Positions 12,152 through 58,594 of a stretch of 64,000 bases of DNA are shown piece after piece (within the stretch, counting starts at the first letter, position 1; each line of letters opens with the position of its first letter). Below the pieces are notes generated by a model. It was not told the DNA's origin. It did no database searches and saw only the letters and a list, made by a program, of their open reading frames with translations. This DNA comes from Macrotis lagotis (lineage: Eukaryota; Chordata; Mammalia; Peramelemorphia; Peramelidae): positions 22,047,207 through 22,111,206 of the forward strand of contig NC_133665.1 of the NCBI RefSeq assembly GCF_037893015.1, given 5' to 3'. Both the position numbers and the translations under genes were made by a program.

Positions 12152-13283
12152 AGATACCCCAGTGCCACAATAAGACATTCAGGCTGATTTTAGCTTCAGA
12201 ATAAGATGAAGTTATTATATAGCTTCACTGATAGCTTTTCAAGTTAATCCCATTTTCAACACTCTGGTTACATATGTTCCTTCAGATTAAAACTGCTCTT
12301 CTGACTTGACATTCCTCTTGTTTAAATATTTAATGGCATTATTTTTCTCACTAGTCCTTAGAGCATTTGCTACTTCTGATTATTGAAAGACATTTAAAAA
12401 GAATTATATATATTTAATTTCCATAATGTTAACTTGACAGGTACAGTTAGTAAAGAATGGCCATGTAAATGCTTTAAAATTTTCTAAGAACAGAACAATT
12501 CTGAAGAACTAGTGGAAGATAAAAGATATAAAATAATTTTTAGAATAAACTTTGAAACATAAACCCCTGTCAATTTGATCTCTTAAGGCAGGAATCAAAG
12601 TTAAATCCAGACCATCATTGTTTTTGAATGGCCCTATAGCTAATAGTTTTTAAATTTTTGAAATAAACTTTTATTGTACTTAAAAATGTAAAAGCCATTC
12701 TTAGCTGTGGGCTGTTTTTGCCTAGAGAGTCATGGTTAGCCAACTCCTGTCAGAACAAAGGCAAGCCATTAAGGAATTTAAGAACCTTGATCAGGAGTTC
12801 TTACTCATTTGCTCAACGAGCAGCTCTTGCTATTTTGAGTCTGAACTTGAATTACTAAGGGACTTTAGCACTGTAAAATAACATGTGGTATACACTCAAT
12901 TCAAGAGTCATAGGTTTCTAGTTAGGAAAAAATCCTTTAATATAGTTTAATTGTTTCATAGAACTTGGAAAGTTATAATAAACTGTTTTATCTTCTTGAT
13001 CTTTCTATACCACCTGCTATACTTACATGCAGACAATTACTTTTAAGATTCACCTTTAAGGTAAGGCTTAAAATAAATTAAAAATGAAATCTAAAGTCAA
13101 ATATAAATGGTTTTGGATTAGTACCAATGTTCACTTTCACTAAATGTGAATGATAGAGAATCTGACTAACTTTTATGGTGTTTGCCAACAAGTGCTCAAC
13201 ATGGAACATTTGGAAAGCTTTAATAGGACATTCTTCTCCCTATTTACCTAAATAATTTTAAAACATATATGTATATACATATG

Positions 13284-13315
<32 letters not shown>

Positions 13316-14427
13316 ACTTTTTCAGTTATTATTTATTAGGCACATTAAACAAAAATTAAACAATAAACCTTATAGTAATACTAGAAAAGTGGCCATCTCA
13401 AGAATTTAAAATTACCCAAATTGTGAGCAGTAATTTGACATTAATGTAATGTATCCCCTGGAGTTAGCTGTCCAGAGATAATCCTTCTCATTAGGAGGCA
13501 GCAAAAGTAATTTACTCCACTTTCTTATTCTTTTTAAGATTGGTAACAAATGAAGTATATTGGTAGATTGTAATTGATATATATATATATATATGTATAT
13601 ATATACATATATATATATATACTTTAGCTATACAAAATTAGCCATATTGTCTAGTAAAACTTCTTATTTACTCATGCTTATGGTTGCAAAGATGCATTTT
13701 TTAAGCCTTTTGGAAAGTTGTAAATTATCCAAGTTTAATAAATAAATTGTCAAAAATTTCCAGCTCTTGTTAAGCAAATGGCCATGTAAGTGTCCTATTT
13801 TAAGACTAAGACATTAATGGGATCTTGGTTATCTCATATAAAGGTTAGTTTGACAAGAGAATAAACTTAATTCTTTATTTTCTTCTTGATATTTAAGCAT
13901 TCTCAAGTCATGACCCTTAAACATCTCAAAACTAATTACTACATCTTTATGTATTTGACAAGTTTTCATCTCCATTTTCCTAAGATTAATGTTATATGGT
14001 CAAATCAATAAAGGCATTTAGAGTCAATGAGCTGTTTCTCTATTTTACCTTGCTATATTAAGAAAAGCTAATAACACATACTTAGACCCTTCTCTACCCA
14101 GAACTTCCAAGATCTGATTCTTGGATTTTAACCTATTCTGGATTTCTCCAATACCATATATATATTGACAGTCCATTAAAAAAAATAGCCACTGTAGTTC
14201 TCTTTCCTGCCTTTATTCATTGTTTAATGATTTTTACTATACCATAAGTCTAGAAAGATTTCTCTAATCTCATGGATACAGTCTATGCATGGATTCCATG
14301 CAGAAGTAGTCTTATATTTGAAGCTTAGTCTCTAAGGGTAAGACAGATCATTACATGTAAATAAAGGCAGGAGACTTCAGACTGTAATTCAAGCAGCTTC
14401 TTACCACTTGTTTTTCATGACCTAGAT
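12150..14427. other. AT-rich intergenic DNA downstream of VLDLR
   Basis: No recognised interspersed repeat or coding signal apart from the TA tracts. Could include distal 3' UTR if a later polyadenylation site is used. Confidence 0.55.
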
Positions 14428-14621
14428 CAAGGATGGGGATACCTTTTCCTGCCAAGGGCCAGAACTTGAAAATAAGCCTGTTATATTTGGTCAAACATTT
14501 AATTAATTCACCCCTAAAAAGCTCCTAGATTTATTGAATTTTGAGTCCCACCTTGGTAGCACCAGACCACATGATTCTGTGGACATTATATGCCCTTTGG
14601 GCTGAAGGTTCCCTAATGCTG
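14428..14621. mobile_element. Non-autonomous hAT-type DNA transposon (MITE)
   Basis: Starts 'caaggatggggatacctttt' with 'cctgccaagggccagaac', ends 'gggctgaaggttccctaatg'. The ends are imperfect inverted repeats of the type in 'caggggtgggcaac' elements. Confidence 0.65.
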
Positions 14622-15261
14622 ACCAAGACTTTCATTCTGTTGACTTTGTTCCTTCCAATCATATCTTTGAGAAAGCCCTCCATTATCACATCCTGATCAG
14701 TAGTAGCAACCTAAATTAATCCCTGCCAAAATGACAGCTGACTTCTATAAGTCTTCAGAAAAGCAGATTATTCTCACTCCCTGGAGTTTTTAAATATGTA
14801 GGGAAAAAATGATCATTCTGAGGAAATAAGCATGAATTTGAGTAGACATCACTAAAGAAAAATGGACTGAAGTAGGAATATTTTCCAGAAAGGGTGCTAA
14901 CAAAATCAATAAGTTGATAGAACTCACTTTTTTGGTACTATACATAAACTTTAAAGCCAAATTCCCTACTCCTAGAATGTTACTAGGCCAAAATCACTTT
15001 CAAGAAGTATTTGGTAGGTTTTTTGGTAGTCTAACTTCTACCCTTCTCCCAATTCCACCAGTTCCATGAATTTTTTTTTAAATAAAAGCATTAAGCTAAC
15101 AGGATCCAGTCCAGAACCATAAGATAATAAAGCCTATAGACTACTACATCTCCTAGTAACTAAACCATAATGCTTTGTCAAACAGACTAAGTCCAAATAA
15201 TGTCACTTGAAGTTCTAATACATGAAATGTATTCCCACCTTATAGGAACTAGGCACAAGCC

Positions 15262-15895
15262 ATTGTTAAGCTGCTTGGTTTAATTTTTTAGCACTTGGAA
15301 AAAAATTGTACAGTGGCTTGCTGAACACTCACCCTTTGCAAGCCTCCACAGAGGTCACAAAGATTTCACTCACACATACAAAATTAGTTTACAAATTTTT
15401 TTGGCAATTTCATCTTAGTAACCCGTTTTCTCCTATTGCCATTGCCCCAACCATTGGAAAAAAAAGTTTACAATAATTTACATAGAAATATTTTCAAAGT
15501 GCTTAAGAATAGTGATTGTTCTTCGGGATATTTACAGATGGCCTATACAAGTTATGTACAGGTTGTATACTATATAGCACAAGTTTCATTGCTGGAATAT
15601 GGCTTTCTGTGGAAAGTGCATATTTGGCCATTGGTGGCAATACTGTCTAAAAAATTCAAGGGTTACAGATATTTGGTAACCACATCCAGAGCTGAACTAA
15701 ACTGTGGACAAGAATATTTACAAAAAAGTCGAATATAAAAAAAGTCGAGTATACAAGCTTGTTCCACACAGATATGATCACATTCTTCCAGATGGTCAGA
15801 AGAAAACTGTTTTTCAGCCACTGGTTTGGTTACCCATCCAAAAAAAAAGTTTAGAACTTAGCATAGACTGAAAGTACTGTCTCTTGTCCAAGTGT
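15262..15895 (-). other. VLDLR: Probable VLDLR 3' UTR
   Basis: About 630 bases downstream of the stop show no recognisable interspersed repeat, unlike the DNA just beyond. The first candidate polyadenylation hexamer on the minus strand is ATTAAA (15284-15279), with T/G-rich DNA after it. Longer 3' UTRs are possible, since AATAAA hexamers occur on this strand near 14530, 14212 and 13873. The end is an inference; cDNA evidence would settle it. Confidence 0.45.
15279..15284 (-). terminator. Candidate polyadenylation signal ATTAAA
   Basis: ATTAAA on the minus strand, about 612 bases after the VLDLR stop, followed at lower coordinates by a T/G-rich stretch (GGCTTGTGCC). It is the nearest hexamer to the stop that was found. 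Usage is unproven. Confidence 0.3.
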
Positions 15896-49719
<33,824 letters not shown>

Positions 49720-50210
49720 GGTGCCTGGCTCCTGCTGCTGCTGCTCCTGGGCTGCCGCTGGTGGAGGTGGTGCCGACACCGCTCACTGGCACAAGTTAGC
49801 AACCCTTAGGAAAGGGGGAAGGGGACAGGGCCTGAGGGTTTGGGGGAGGAGGGGGGAGGGGAGGGAGAAGGTAAGGGACTTAAGAGGGAAAGTGGGGGAG
49901 GGAAGGAAAGAGGACGTCCCCCTCCCCTACAACTTGCACAATATCCCCCCCTCCCCACCAACCAACCCACCTCCCCCTCGCTGTTGCAGCTGTGCAAAAC
50001 CAAGCCTGCTAAACGAAAATAACGCAGGCAATGCAGAGGAGGGGAAGGAAAGGGTGAGGGGGTGGGGAAGGGAACGGAGGAGAGAGCCGGAGCCAGGAGC
50101 CGAGCACAGCGGCGACTGTAGAGGGGGGTAAAGGGAGGGAGAAGGAGTGCGGGGGGGGGGGGGGGGAGCGGGAGGAGTGGTCAAGGAGGAGGAACGACGC
50201 CGGCAGGCTT
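49720..50210 (-). other. VLDLR: Probable VLDLR 5' UTR, pyrimidine-rich
   Basis: Between the start codon and the position expected for a start site about 30 bases below the TATA-like box, the RNA-sense strand is dominated by C and T, including a run of 16 C (50151-50166). It has one G-rich island (49945-49978) and no ATG. The upstream end is inferred, not seen. Confidence 0.5.
49945..49978 (-). other. G-quadruplex-prone block in the VLDLR 5' UTR (RNA sense)
   Basis: The minus strand has four or more runs of at least three G within 34 bases (GGGGG, GGG, GGGG, GGGGGG), about 230-260 bases before the start codon. Confidence 0.6.
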
Positions 50211-50237
50211 CACCCCTCCCCCCCGCGCCGGGCTCTC

Positions 50238-50243
50238 TTTATA
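50238..50243 (-). promoter_or_regulatory. TATA-like box for VLDLR
   Basis: On the minus strand the sequence reads GTGTATAAAGAGAGCCCGG, a good TATA match in otherwise GC-rich DNA about 520 bases upstream of the ATG. If used, transcription would start near 50210. Most CpG-island promoters lack a TATA box, so chance occurrence cannot be excluded. Confidence 0.45.
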
Positions 50244-50703
50244 CACGCCAGCCGGGTGCCTAAACCCTGTGTGTCCGTGTGCGCACGTCTGTCCGTGTGT
50301 GTGCGTGGGTGCGTGCGTGTCCGCGGCGGCTGCCGGGCCGGGCTGCTCTCCAGTCCGCTCGGGACTCACTGGGCCCGGGGGGCTCCGGTTGCCTCCTGTT
50401 GGCTCGCGCACCGCTCGCGCCTCCAGTCCCTGTGCCTGTCCTAATTTCTGACCCGGAGAACCTGCCTTCACTGCCGCTCCCGCAAGCTGCCGCGCGCTCC
50501 GGCCAGCGATTGTCGCCCCCTCCGGACTGCCCCGACGGGCGGCGGCGGCGGCCAGAGCGGCCCCCGAGCCCAACTCCAGCGGCCAGCCCTCCTGACCGCC
50601 ACACTCAACACCCTCGTCGGGCTTCCAGACAGGTGACGGCTGCCTTGTACCTGCTGGCTTAGGGGTCAGCCGGCATCCCTCTACCTTCCTTTCCTTCATC
50701 ATC

Positions 50704-52059
50704 GAGGCACTCCCCAGACCCCCACCCCACCCCCCAGAGTGCTTAGAACAAGCGGGGCAGGTAGCCTCCTAGTGTCCCCACCTTTTGGGAGCAGAAGGGA
50801 ACAGTTCGTTTGGACTAATCTTGCATGGGGAAGGGGATGCCTGCTACAAAGTGGCCTTTGGAATTGCAATTTGCTAAAAATAAATGTCTTTGAGTGTTTC
50901 TGTGAGCATGTGGTTTGTTCTCTGTAAAAGAAAAAGACTAAAATAACCCAAGCTGGTGTGGAGGAAGGTAATTGCTAGCTATGCATTCTCTCATCAAGGA
51001 TTTTAGTTAATTGCTAATTGCACCAAATGATAGTTGGAGGTGCTGTAATTAAAAACTTAACCTTTTATTCCGAGGGGAAGCAGATAGACTTGTGCCTTTG
51101 GTACAGTACCTTACAAACCTCTAAAAACAAAATAAGATAAAGGTAAGAGCCCTATTACAATTATTCTGCTCTTGGCCATGTTATATACTTATGTTTTCCT
51201 TTTATTCTCTCCTGATTTCCCTTAATTTTTTCTTCCATATATCTTGTCCTGCTCAGTTGTTGCTCGTATATATAGCAGTAGGGTTTTAAGAGACAGCAAT
51301 AATGCAAATTTTCATAGAAAAGAAACTGTGATAGCAAGATATAATCTTTGAAAATTTAATTAAAAACAATAGTGAGATTCTTTCTAAGTGTTCTTTGAAA
51401 CAATTCTAAAAATTATTTTAAATTTTTTTCTTTGTTTATTCTTTTGTTTGATATTTGGAACTTTTAAAAAACAGACATTTATTTAGTGCTGTAGTGTGAC
51501 TTTTTTTTGTCATATCAGGAAGGGGATATTGTGAATGATCTACCTAACTTTCCAGCAGAGAGTGAAAGGACACACTTTAAGAATATCCGTTTGGAGATTG
51601 ATAAAGATGAGAAGGTTTCTAACTTCAGAGAGCCTCACAAATTCTCACTTAAAGAAAATGTGGCTATTATTTCTTACTTCGATATGTTCAACTTTACCAC
51701 TGATTTGCTAAGTAATCTTGGAAAGTCATTTTGGTTTTTGGTACTTCAGTTTTTCTCTCATGTAAATTGAAAATAATGTCCCAAACCACAAGGATGTGCT
51801 AAGGATTACCAAGATGATGGCATCAAAGTACTTCGACTTCTATGGATTATGGTAATCTATAACTAACCTGATGTATTAGACCAGATCAGAGACAGGAAAA
51901 GGTCTCTTTTTTTTTTTTTAAAAAAACATGGGAAAAGAGTGAAGACATTATACTATTGATTTTGAGTTTGACTTTGATTCCTAGCCAAATTCAAGAACAC
52001 TTTTTTTTTAAAGAAATAGTGAATTAACATTTCAAAAGGGAAGCAGTGATTAGGACATT
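50704..52059. other. Upstream intergenic DNA, nothing recognised
   Basis: Beyond the CpG island the DNA becomes AT-rich. No repeat or coding signal is recognised up to the CR1 fragment at about 52060. Confidence 0.6.
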
Positions 52060-52730
52060 CCAATCTAGCATCATTTTCCTTTTTTTGACCAAGTTGGGTA
52101 GATAAGGGAACTGCTATAGACATAATATACTTGAGTTTCAGTAAGAAACCACAGTCTCCTGTGCTATCCTTGTGAATAAGATAGGACAGCTAAGGAGAAT
52201 TAAGAACTGGATCCTTATGGGAGTGGTGCCAACTTGGAACCATTCTGGGGATTTAGCTCTTTGGCTCTGTGGAATTCACCAGTTTTATGAATGACTTAGT
52301 TGGAATGTTTATCAAATTTGTAGATGGCATGAAGCTTGGAGAGATGTTGAAGATACCAGAATACAGGATCCAAAAAGATCACGACAAACTTTTACTGATG
52401 ATCAGAATCCAATAAGATGAATTTGAACTGGGTTAAATGTTGAAAATGCTATTTGTAAATTCAAAAAATTAAATAAACAAGTGCAAAATAGAGGAGACCT
52501 AGCCAGAAAACAGTTCTGGCATAAGAGATTTTTAGGAGTTGAGTGTGGTGCACCACCAGTGGCAACAGCTAAGGTGATTTTTAGACTATGTTTTCAGAAG
52601 AAGGGAGATAAGATTTGGATTTTGTTCTGGGTAGGCCACATCTAAAAGATGACTTTAAGTTCAGGATAGAACATTTTAGGAAGGATATCCCAAAGAATAA
52701 AGCTGGGGCAATTGTTGGAAACTGCAGAAA
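52060..52730 (+). repeat. CR1/L3-type LINE fragment, sense
   Basis: 'atcaaatttgtagatggcat' with 'gaagcttggagagatgttga' recalls the CR1 'ttgcagatgacaccaagctg' block; 'gaatttgaactgggttaaat' and 'gtgcaccaccagtggcaac'-region text follows in CR1 order. Diverged. Confidence 0.55.
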
Positions 52731-52734
52731 GGCA

Positions 52735-54060
52735 TACTTAATTCAATTTAACAGACACTCATTAAGCACCTGTACTAGGGACTGAGGCTGCAAAGACAAA
52801 AGAAAAAGATACTTGTTTTCAAGGAGTTCATACTCTATCAGGATCATTTTTGTAAATTAACAATTCCAAGGTAACTTTAAAGAGAGACTGAAGACAGTAA
52901 CAAATAGAGTGAACAAGGAAGATTTCCAGAGATGGTAGTAAATAAATTGAAGCTTGAGGGCAGATAAGGCATCAGAGGCATGGGGAAATAAGGATTCCAA
53001 ACTTGGTGAAAAGGGGAAGACTTGTACAAGTTCATAGAGGGGGAGATGGCATGTTGAATTTGGGGAGTAACTAGCTTAGTATGCCTGGAACCTAGAGAGC
53101 TAGACTTTAAATAGAATGGATTAAATTTGGAAAGGTAAGTGGGGAGGGAAGTGATGTGCTCAAAACTGTGCTTCAGTAGAATTATTTTCCCATCTATATG
53201 TTGGATAGATTGGAAAGAAGGAGAGAATGGAAAGCAGGGAAAACAATTATAAAGTCAGGATAGTTCAAGTGAGAGGTGATAAAGGCCCCAGCTAGGGTGA
53301 CTGGAAAAGTAGAAAGAAGGTGATAGATAAGAGAGATAGTCTGGTGGTAGAATTGGTACAATGTGATAATTGTTTGGATATTAGAATGAGGAAGAGAAGT
53401 GAGTCAAGGATGATGCTGAGGTAATGAATGTAGATGACTAGAATGGAGGAGTAAGTTATGAGAAAGAGAAGAGTTCCCTTTTGAACATTATTTAGAGTGG
53501 GAGGTACCCTGGGTACCACATTTGGAGTTGCCTAGCTAGCAGCTTTCAATGTGGGAATAAAATTCTGGCAAGCAATTTGGGACTGGATATATAATTGTTG
53601 GAACTGTTTTCTTGGACATAATTGAATCAATGCAAGTGGATGAGATTTCCAAAGGGAATATAGAAAAAAAAGAATTAAAAATAGGAGTATTTAAAGCTTA
53701 AAGGACAGGAGATGGATGATTAAGCAAAGAAGACTAGATGATGGAAGGCCTAGGAAAGAATGGAATCATGGAAGATAAGAAAGGAAAGTGTATAGGGAAA
53801 GAGTGACCAACAAGGACAAAAGCTTGCAGAGAGTTCAAGGAGTTTACAAACCCAGAAATGGTCATTAAATTTAACTCTTAATAGAATGCGGGTAGCATTT
53901 TGGAAGGTCAATTTCAATTGAGTAGTGGATCTAAAGTTAGATTACAAGGGCTTTTTTAGTGTGAGTAAGCAGTGAAGAAATGGAGGTAGGGAGTAGAAGT
54001 AGCTAGGAGGGTTGGAGATACACAGAAGAGAAAAGAAACAGTGAAATAACTCCTCAGAGG
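52735..54060 (-). repeat. Long L2 LINE copy, antisense
   Basis: Starts with the L2 3' end ('agacactcattaagcacctg', 'caaggagttcatactctatc'), then 'gtgatgtgctcaaaactgtg', 'caagtgagaggtgataaagg', 'gtcaaggatgatgctgaggt' and 'agcttgcagagagttcaagg', the inward order of L2. About 1.3 kb, no ORF. Confidence 0.75.
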
Positions 54061-55599
54061 GAAGCTTTACAGAGAATCAATCAACAGGCCAAATGTAGAA
54101 TGGATTTCCTGGAATAGTATTCTCTTCACAGAATATTTTCCAAGTAGAAGCTGGATGACCATTTGCCAGGATATTGTATAGAAGTTTCAGCTTCAGGTAT
54201 GGATTGGACCAGATGACTTCTGAGATCCTGCCCAATGCATTGATTCTGAGGACATTAATCAGGATGAGTGCATTCAATTAATACATTAAGTACATAAATG
54301 ATATAAAATATGAATTTGTCCCAATGTAGATGGGCATAAATGACCCGGCCTGGGAATAATAAACTCTTTGTTGCCTGACTATTTAAATGTGAGTTATTTA
54401 GCAGAATTTACTGGAGCCAATTCCTAAATGCATATTACATATTCAACCTTCTTTTCAATCCATTCCCAGAGGCTCCTGAGATGAGGAACAAATAAGTGAT
54501 CTATAATTTCAGGAAGAGAAATAATGGTAAAAAATATACTATTTACATAGTGTTGATAATGAATAATCATGTCTCTAAATCCAAAATAGCCTTATCTCTA
54601 CAACAATTTGCTTTCTTTTCCTTTTCAACCCTCACCATCCCCCAGCCAAAATAAAGAGAGGGTAGCTAAGGGGTGGCCCATCTTGAGTATGGGTTAGGAT
54701 CTAATGAAAAATACTCTAGATAAATCTTGTCCCAAACTGATGGACATAACTTACATATATTATTTGATCAGCAAAAGCAATTTGTCTTTCTAAAAAGTTT
54801 TCTAGCACTCCATATGTAGGGAGTAATAAACTATAATGTCCAAATTAAAGTATGCTCTCTTGAAGTATATGGAAAGCTTATTGTAAGAAATAATAAGTAG
54901 ACATAATTTTAATGGAATGCAGACTTTTATTACACTATGGAAGCTAAATTTCACTGGGGAAGTCCAGGGCTTCTTTGAAACAGCTGTAAGTACTGTTTCT
55001 AATGACTTTTTTGCTTCTTCCTTCCCCCTATATCCTACCTCTTACAGTCTGGATTTGAATTGTTGTGTCGAATTGTTTTGTTTTTAATTTTGGTGGTAAG
55101 GAGGAGACATTCCAGAACTGTGATTTCAGCCCTGAATGGAGTGCTTGGTGAAGAAGCCCACTCAGATCAACAACTGTTACATAAAACTCAATAATTTTAG
55201 AGAATTTTGGGGTGGGGTAAACTAATAGGTAAACTGAGTTGTCCAGGATCACACAGACAGTATTTATTAAAAATGGTAAATTCAGAATGTTCCTTTTCAG
55301 AGATCCAGTTCTCTGCTGAGCTAAGTAACTTCCATTTAAAAATTTTATTACTATATTTTGTTTTTATGTCACTTTCATTTCTATATGAATACTTGCCCCT
55401 CCTTCACTCAGAGAGCCATTCTAAAAACTAAGAATTTTAAAAAAGGGAGGTGGCAGTTCAGCAAAACTAAGCTACATATCAGTCATATCTGAACAGTATG
55501 TGCAATATTTATACATAAAATACCTGGCTATGAGATGAAAGGAAGGAAATTCATCTTATCTCTACACTTTATCTCTATACTTTATACTTTAGGTCATTA
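54061..55599. other. Upstream intergenic DNA
   Basis: Nothing recognised except a weak antisense MIR fragment at about 55200-55330 ('tccaggatcacacagacagt'). Confidence 0.55.
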
Positions 55600-56230
55600 T
55601 AATTAAAATTATTTTTGTTATCATAGTTTTTTTCTTTTACATTACCATCATTGTAGATGCTGTTTTCCTTGTCTTGTTACTTCACTTTGTATCAGTTGAT
55701 ATATTTCCTTGTGTTTATTTTCTTCATATTTACCATTGCTTATGGTGCAGTATAACATTACATTTATGTACCACAGTTTAACCATTCCCCAATTAATGGG
55801 CATGTACTTTGTTTTCTGTTTGCTGCTATTATAAAAAGTGTCACTTTAAGTATTTTATCATTTTTTTAGGGTTTTTTTTTTTACAAGGCAATGGGGTTAA
55901 GTGGCTTACCCAAGGCCACACAGCTAGGTAATTATTAAGTGTCTGAGGTTGGATTTGAACTCAGGTACTCCTGACTCTAAGGCTGGTGCTCTATTCACTG
56001 CGCCACTTAGCTGCCCCCTATTTTATTATTCTGTGTAACTCTATTTAAAGACTTTTCTCTCTATCTTTTATCTCCTTGTGGTATATTCCAAGGAGAAGGA
56101 TCTCTGGATCAAAGAACATAGACATATTAATTCCCCTTTTTTAGAATAATTCAAAATTATTTTTCAGAATGGTTGGAAGCAAATATCATTTTAAAAATGA
56201 AATCAGCAGTGACATTTACTCTTTTTAGTA
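55600..56230 (-). repeat. L1 LINE fragment, interrupted by a SINE
   Basis: 'ttccccaattaatgggcatg' and 'ggatctctggatcaaagaac' then 'tttcagaatggttggaagca' are antisense L1 3' text. A SINE at 55868-56017 divides it. Confidence 0.65.
55868..56017 (-). repeat. tRNA-derived marsupial SINE
   Basis: Antisense copy: T run, 'caaggcaatggggttaagtg', ends 'cgccacttagctgcccc'. Flanked by near copies of tattttat (about 55851 and 56019). Confidence 0.93.
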
Positions 56231-57480
56231 TTAAATTTAGTATTCTCCATTCAGTTGTCATTCTGTCCTTTGCTTTCTAACATAGAGAATTCTAAGTTCT
56301 GAATGAAATTAAGTCCAGAGAATAAACTAGTATTGAAGTGAGATATTTTGAAAAACTGGAGAAAAAGGTTTATTGAACAGGTGATGATGGTGGAAGGCTC
56401 TAAAATGAGTGGAGTGTCATGGAAGATTTATGAGGTAAATATTTCTTTGGAATTTATGAGTGATAGAATTTTTTGGGAGGGGGAAGGGATGAGTTGAAAG
56501 AGCACTTGGGACTTGGTTATGTTGTCATGGGCAGATTTCATTTCTCCTTGATAAGGAAAAAATATGAATTGAGTTTTACTTGAAATGATGACTAATGTGA
56601 TTTTGGTAACAAGTTACAGTAAAGGGATTTATAGACCTGAGAAATGCAGTGTAACTATGTATCAACTTAACTTTAAATGACAATATATCAAGATTGTGAT
56701 CTTGGATTAGATTTAAGAACTAGTCTCTTCTATATATTATAGACATTTTGCTGCCTTTTTTTGTGAAGGGATTATTTCTCTGGGAATCAAATAATTTTAT
56801 AAAATGCAGCCTTTAGGAATAATGATCGCATTAGATTATTTGGGATTAAATTATATTGTCCCCCTTTTTGGCAAAAATTAATTTATGTGAAATTTGGGAC
56901 TTTTAGACTATAATGGTTTTGAAAAATTCTTATACAGATAATCTGGCATGAAGAACTGTAACTTTATGTGGCCTGTAGAGCTAATTTTCATACATACTTA
57001 ATTGCTTCTATGGTATCATTGTTTACATAGATAAGAATCATCTGTAAGTTATGGGTAATGGAGCAAGTTTTTCAAGTATTTGGCTATGTCATTTGTACTT
57101 CTAAACTTCTAATTACTTTATGGAAGCAGACAGTTGACATTCCTAATATGTTCTCATTGTCTGTCTCTCTCTAAAGTGGGTAGGTAAGACTTCTTTCAGT
57201 ATCCGTCAATACATTCTTCTTGAATTGGCTATCTTTTTTCCTAGGAAATTTGTAATGTACTTAACTTGTCATATTTCTTAATGTGTGTTGTATTTTATTT
57301 CAAATTTACTTCAAAGGATCTGTGATTTTCATGGCCACTCCTTCCCTGAGGCAAATCATAAGCCTTCTGTGCTTTAGCAGGTAGTTCCATGATTTAATAT
57401 GATCAGGAAAAGAGTAAGAGTGTGTTTGTGTCTCTCTCTAGTGGTAAGCCTTCTGGTGATGAGACTTTCCAAATTTACTA
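56231..57480. other. Upstream intergenic DNA, nothing recognised
   Basis: AT-rich, no repeat family or coding signal identified. A MIR-like fragment begins at about 57485. Confidence 0.55.
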
Positions 57481-57484
57481 AGTC

Positions 57485-57630
57485 TAATAGAAAGAGCAGT
57501 GGGCTTAGAAGCAAAACCTGGTTTCAGATCCCTTATCTCTAAGCTCAAATTCTGTGTGAGCCTAAGCAAATCACTTAACTTCACTGTTTCAGATTTCTCT
57601 TCTGTGAAATAGGTATAATAATAACACATG
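57485..57630 (+). repeat. MIR SINE
   Basis: 'agagcagtgggcttagaagc', 'aagcaaatcacttaacttca', 'ctcttctgtgaaataggtat'. Confidence 0.65.
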
Positions 57631-57985
57631 ACCAATGTCAATAAAGGTGAGCCAGGGGCTAGTATTGAACAACAGAAATAAGATACATTTCTAAACCCAT
57701 ATATGAAGTCTTTCCAATTTCGTCAGCCCTGCCAGAGTTCGTTCTGCTAACATACTTTTGAAAATTGACTCTTGTCTTTATACTATAATGAGGCATTTGA
57801 GTAGATCTTTATGTAGAAACTCGCTATGACATTGTTGTCAATATACAGTTTCATATTCATAGTCTTACTGCTAGTTAGAACTATAACCATAATGCTGAGT
57901 ACAGGTCAGGTCAAAGTTCATCTTTGGAATTCCTTATATGTGGGGATGTATTAGGTAAGGCTTTAGGCCCATGGCAGAAGTGGTA

Positions 57986-57989
<4 letters not shown>

Positions 57990-58028
<39 letters not shown>
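57990..58028. repeat. (GT)n microsatellite
   Basis: About 19 GT units. Confidence 0.96.
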
Positions 58029-58032
<4 letters not shown>

Positions 58033-58224
58033 TGTGTGCAGGGTAAGGAGATCTGAAGTCATTTGTTCATTTAATGGATTGTGTCAGTTTTAGGAATGTC
58101 TTTTATAGTAATAATATAGATAGATTAAGTATATGGACTTAAACTTGGAAAATTTAGGAGAAAAAAATCTTTGATCTGAAATTACAGGAGAAAAAGTTTA
58201 AACTAGTCCTTTGGACCTAAATCA

Positions 58225-58365
58225 TTGAATCTTGGTGTTGGAAGAAATTTCAGTGATCACCTAATCCATTACATGTCCAGGCAATACCCTCTACAACCTT
58301 CCCAAGTGGTCATCCTTCTATTTAAAGACCTCTGGTGATGGAGAAATAATTACCCTATTAAGACA
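58225..58365 (-). repeat. CR1/L3-type LINE fragment
   Basis: 'tcattgaatcttggtgttgg', 'cacctaatccattacatgtc', 'ccaagtggtcatccttctat'. Confidence 0.6.
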
Positions 58366-58472
58366 GACTTTTGAATGACTCTGATTATTAGGAAGTTGTT
58401 AATCTTTTCATATACAAAACTCAAATTTCTCTCTTCTCCCTTACCCTCTGCTCCCTTTCCTTTTCCCTCTTC

Positions 58473-58474
58473 CT

Positions 58475-58536
<62 letters not shown>
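58473..58536. repeat. (CT)n microsatellite
   Basis: About 32 CT units inside a longer pyrimidine tract. Confidence 0.97.
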
Positions 58537-58538
<2 letters not shown>

Positions 58539-58594
58539 CCTCTCCTCCCCTCTCCCTAAATCTAAAAAGACCCCTACTTTGGAGACAAAGAGCT

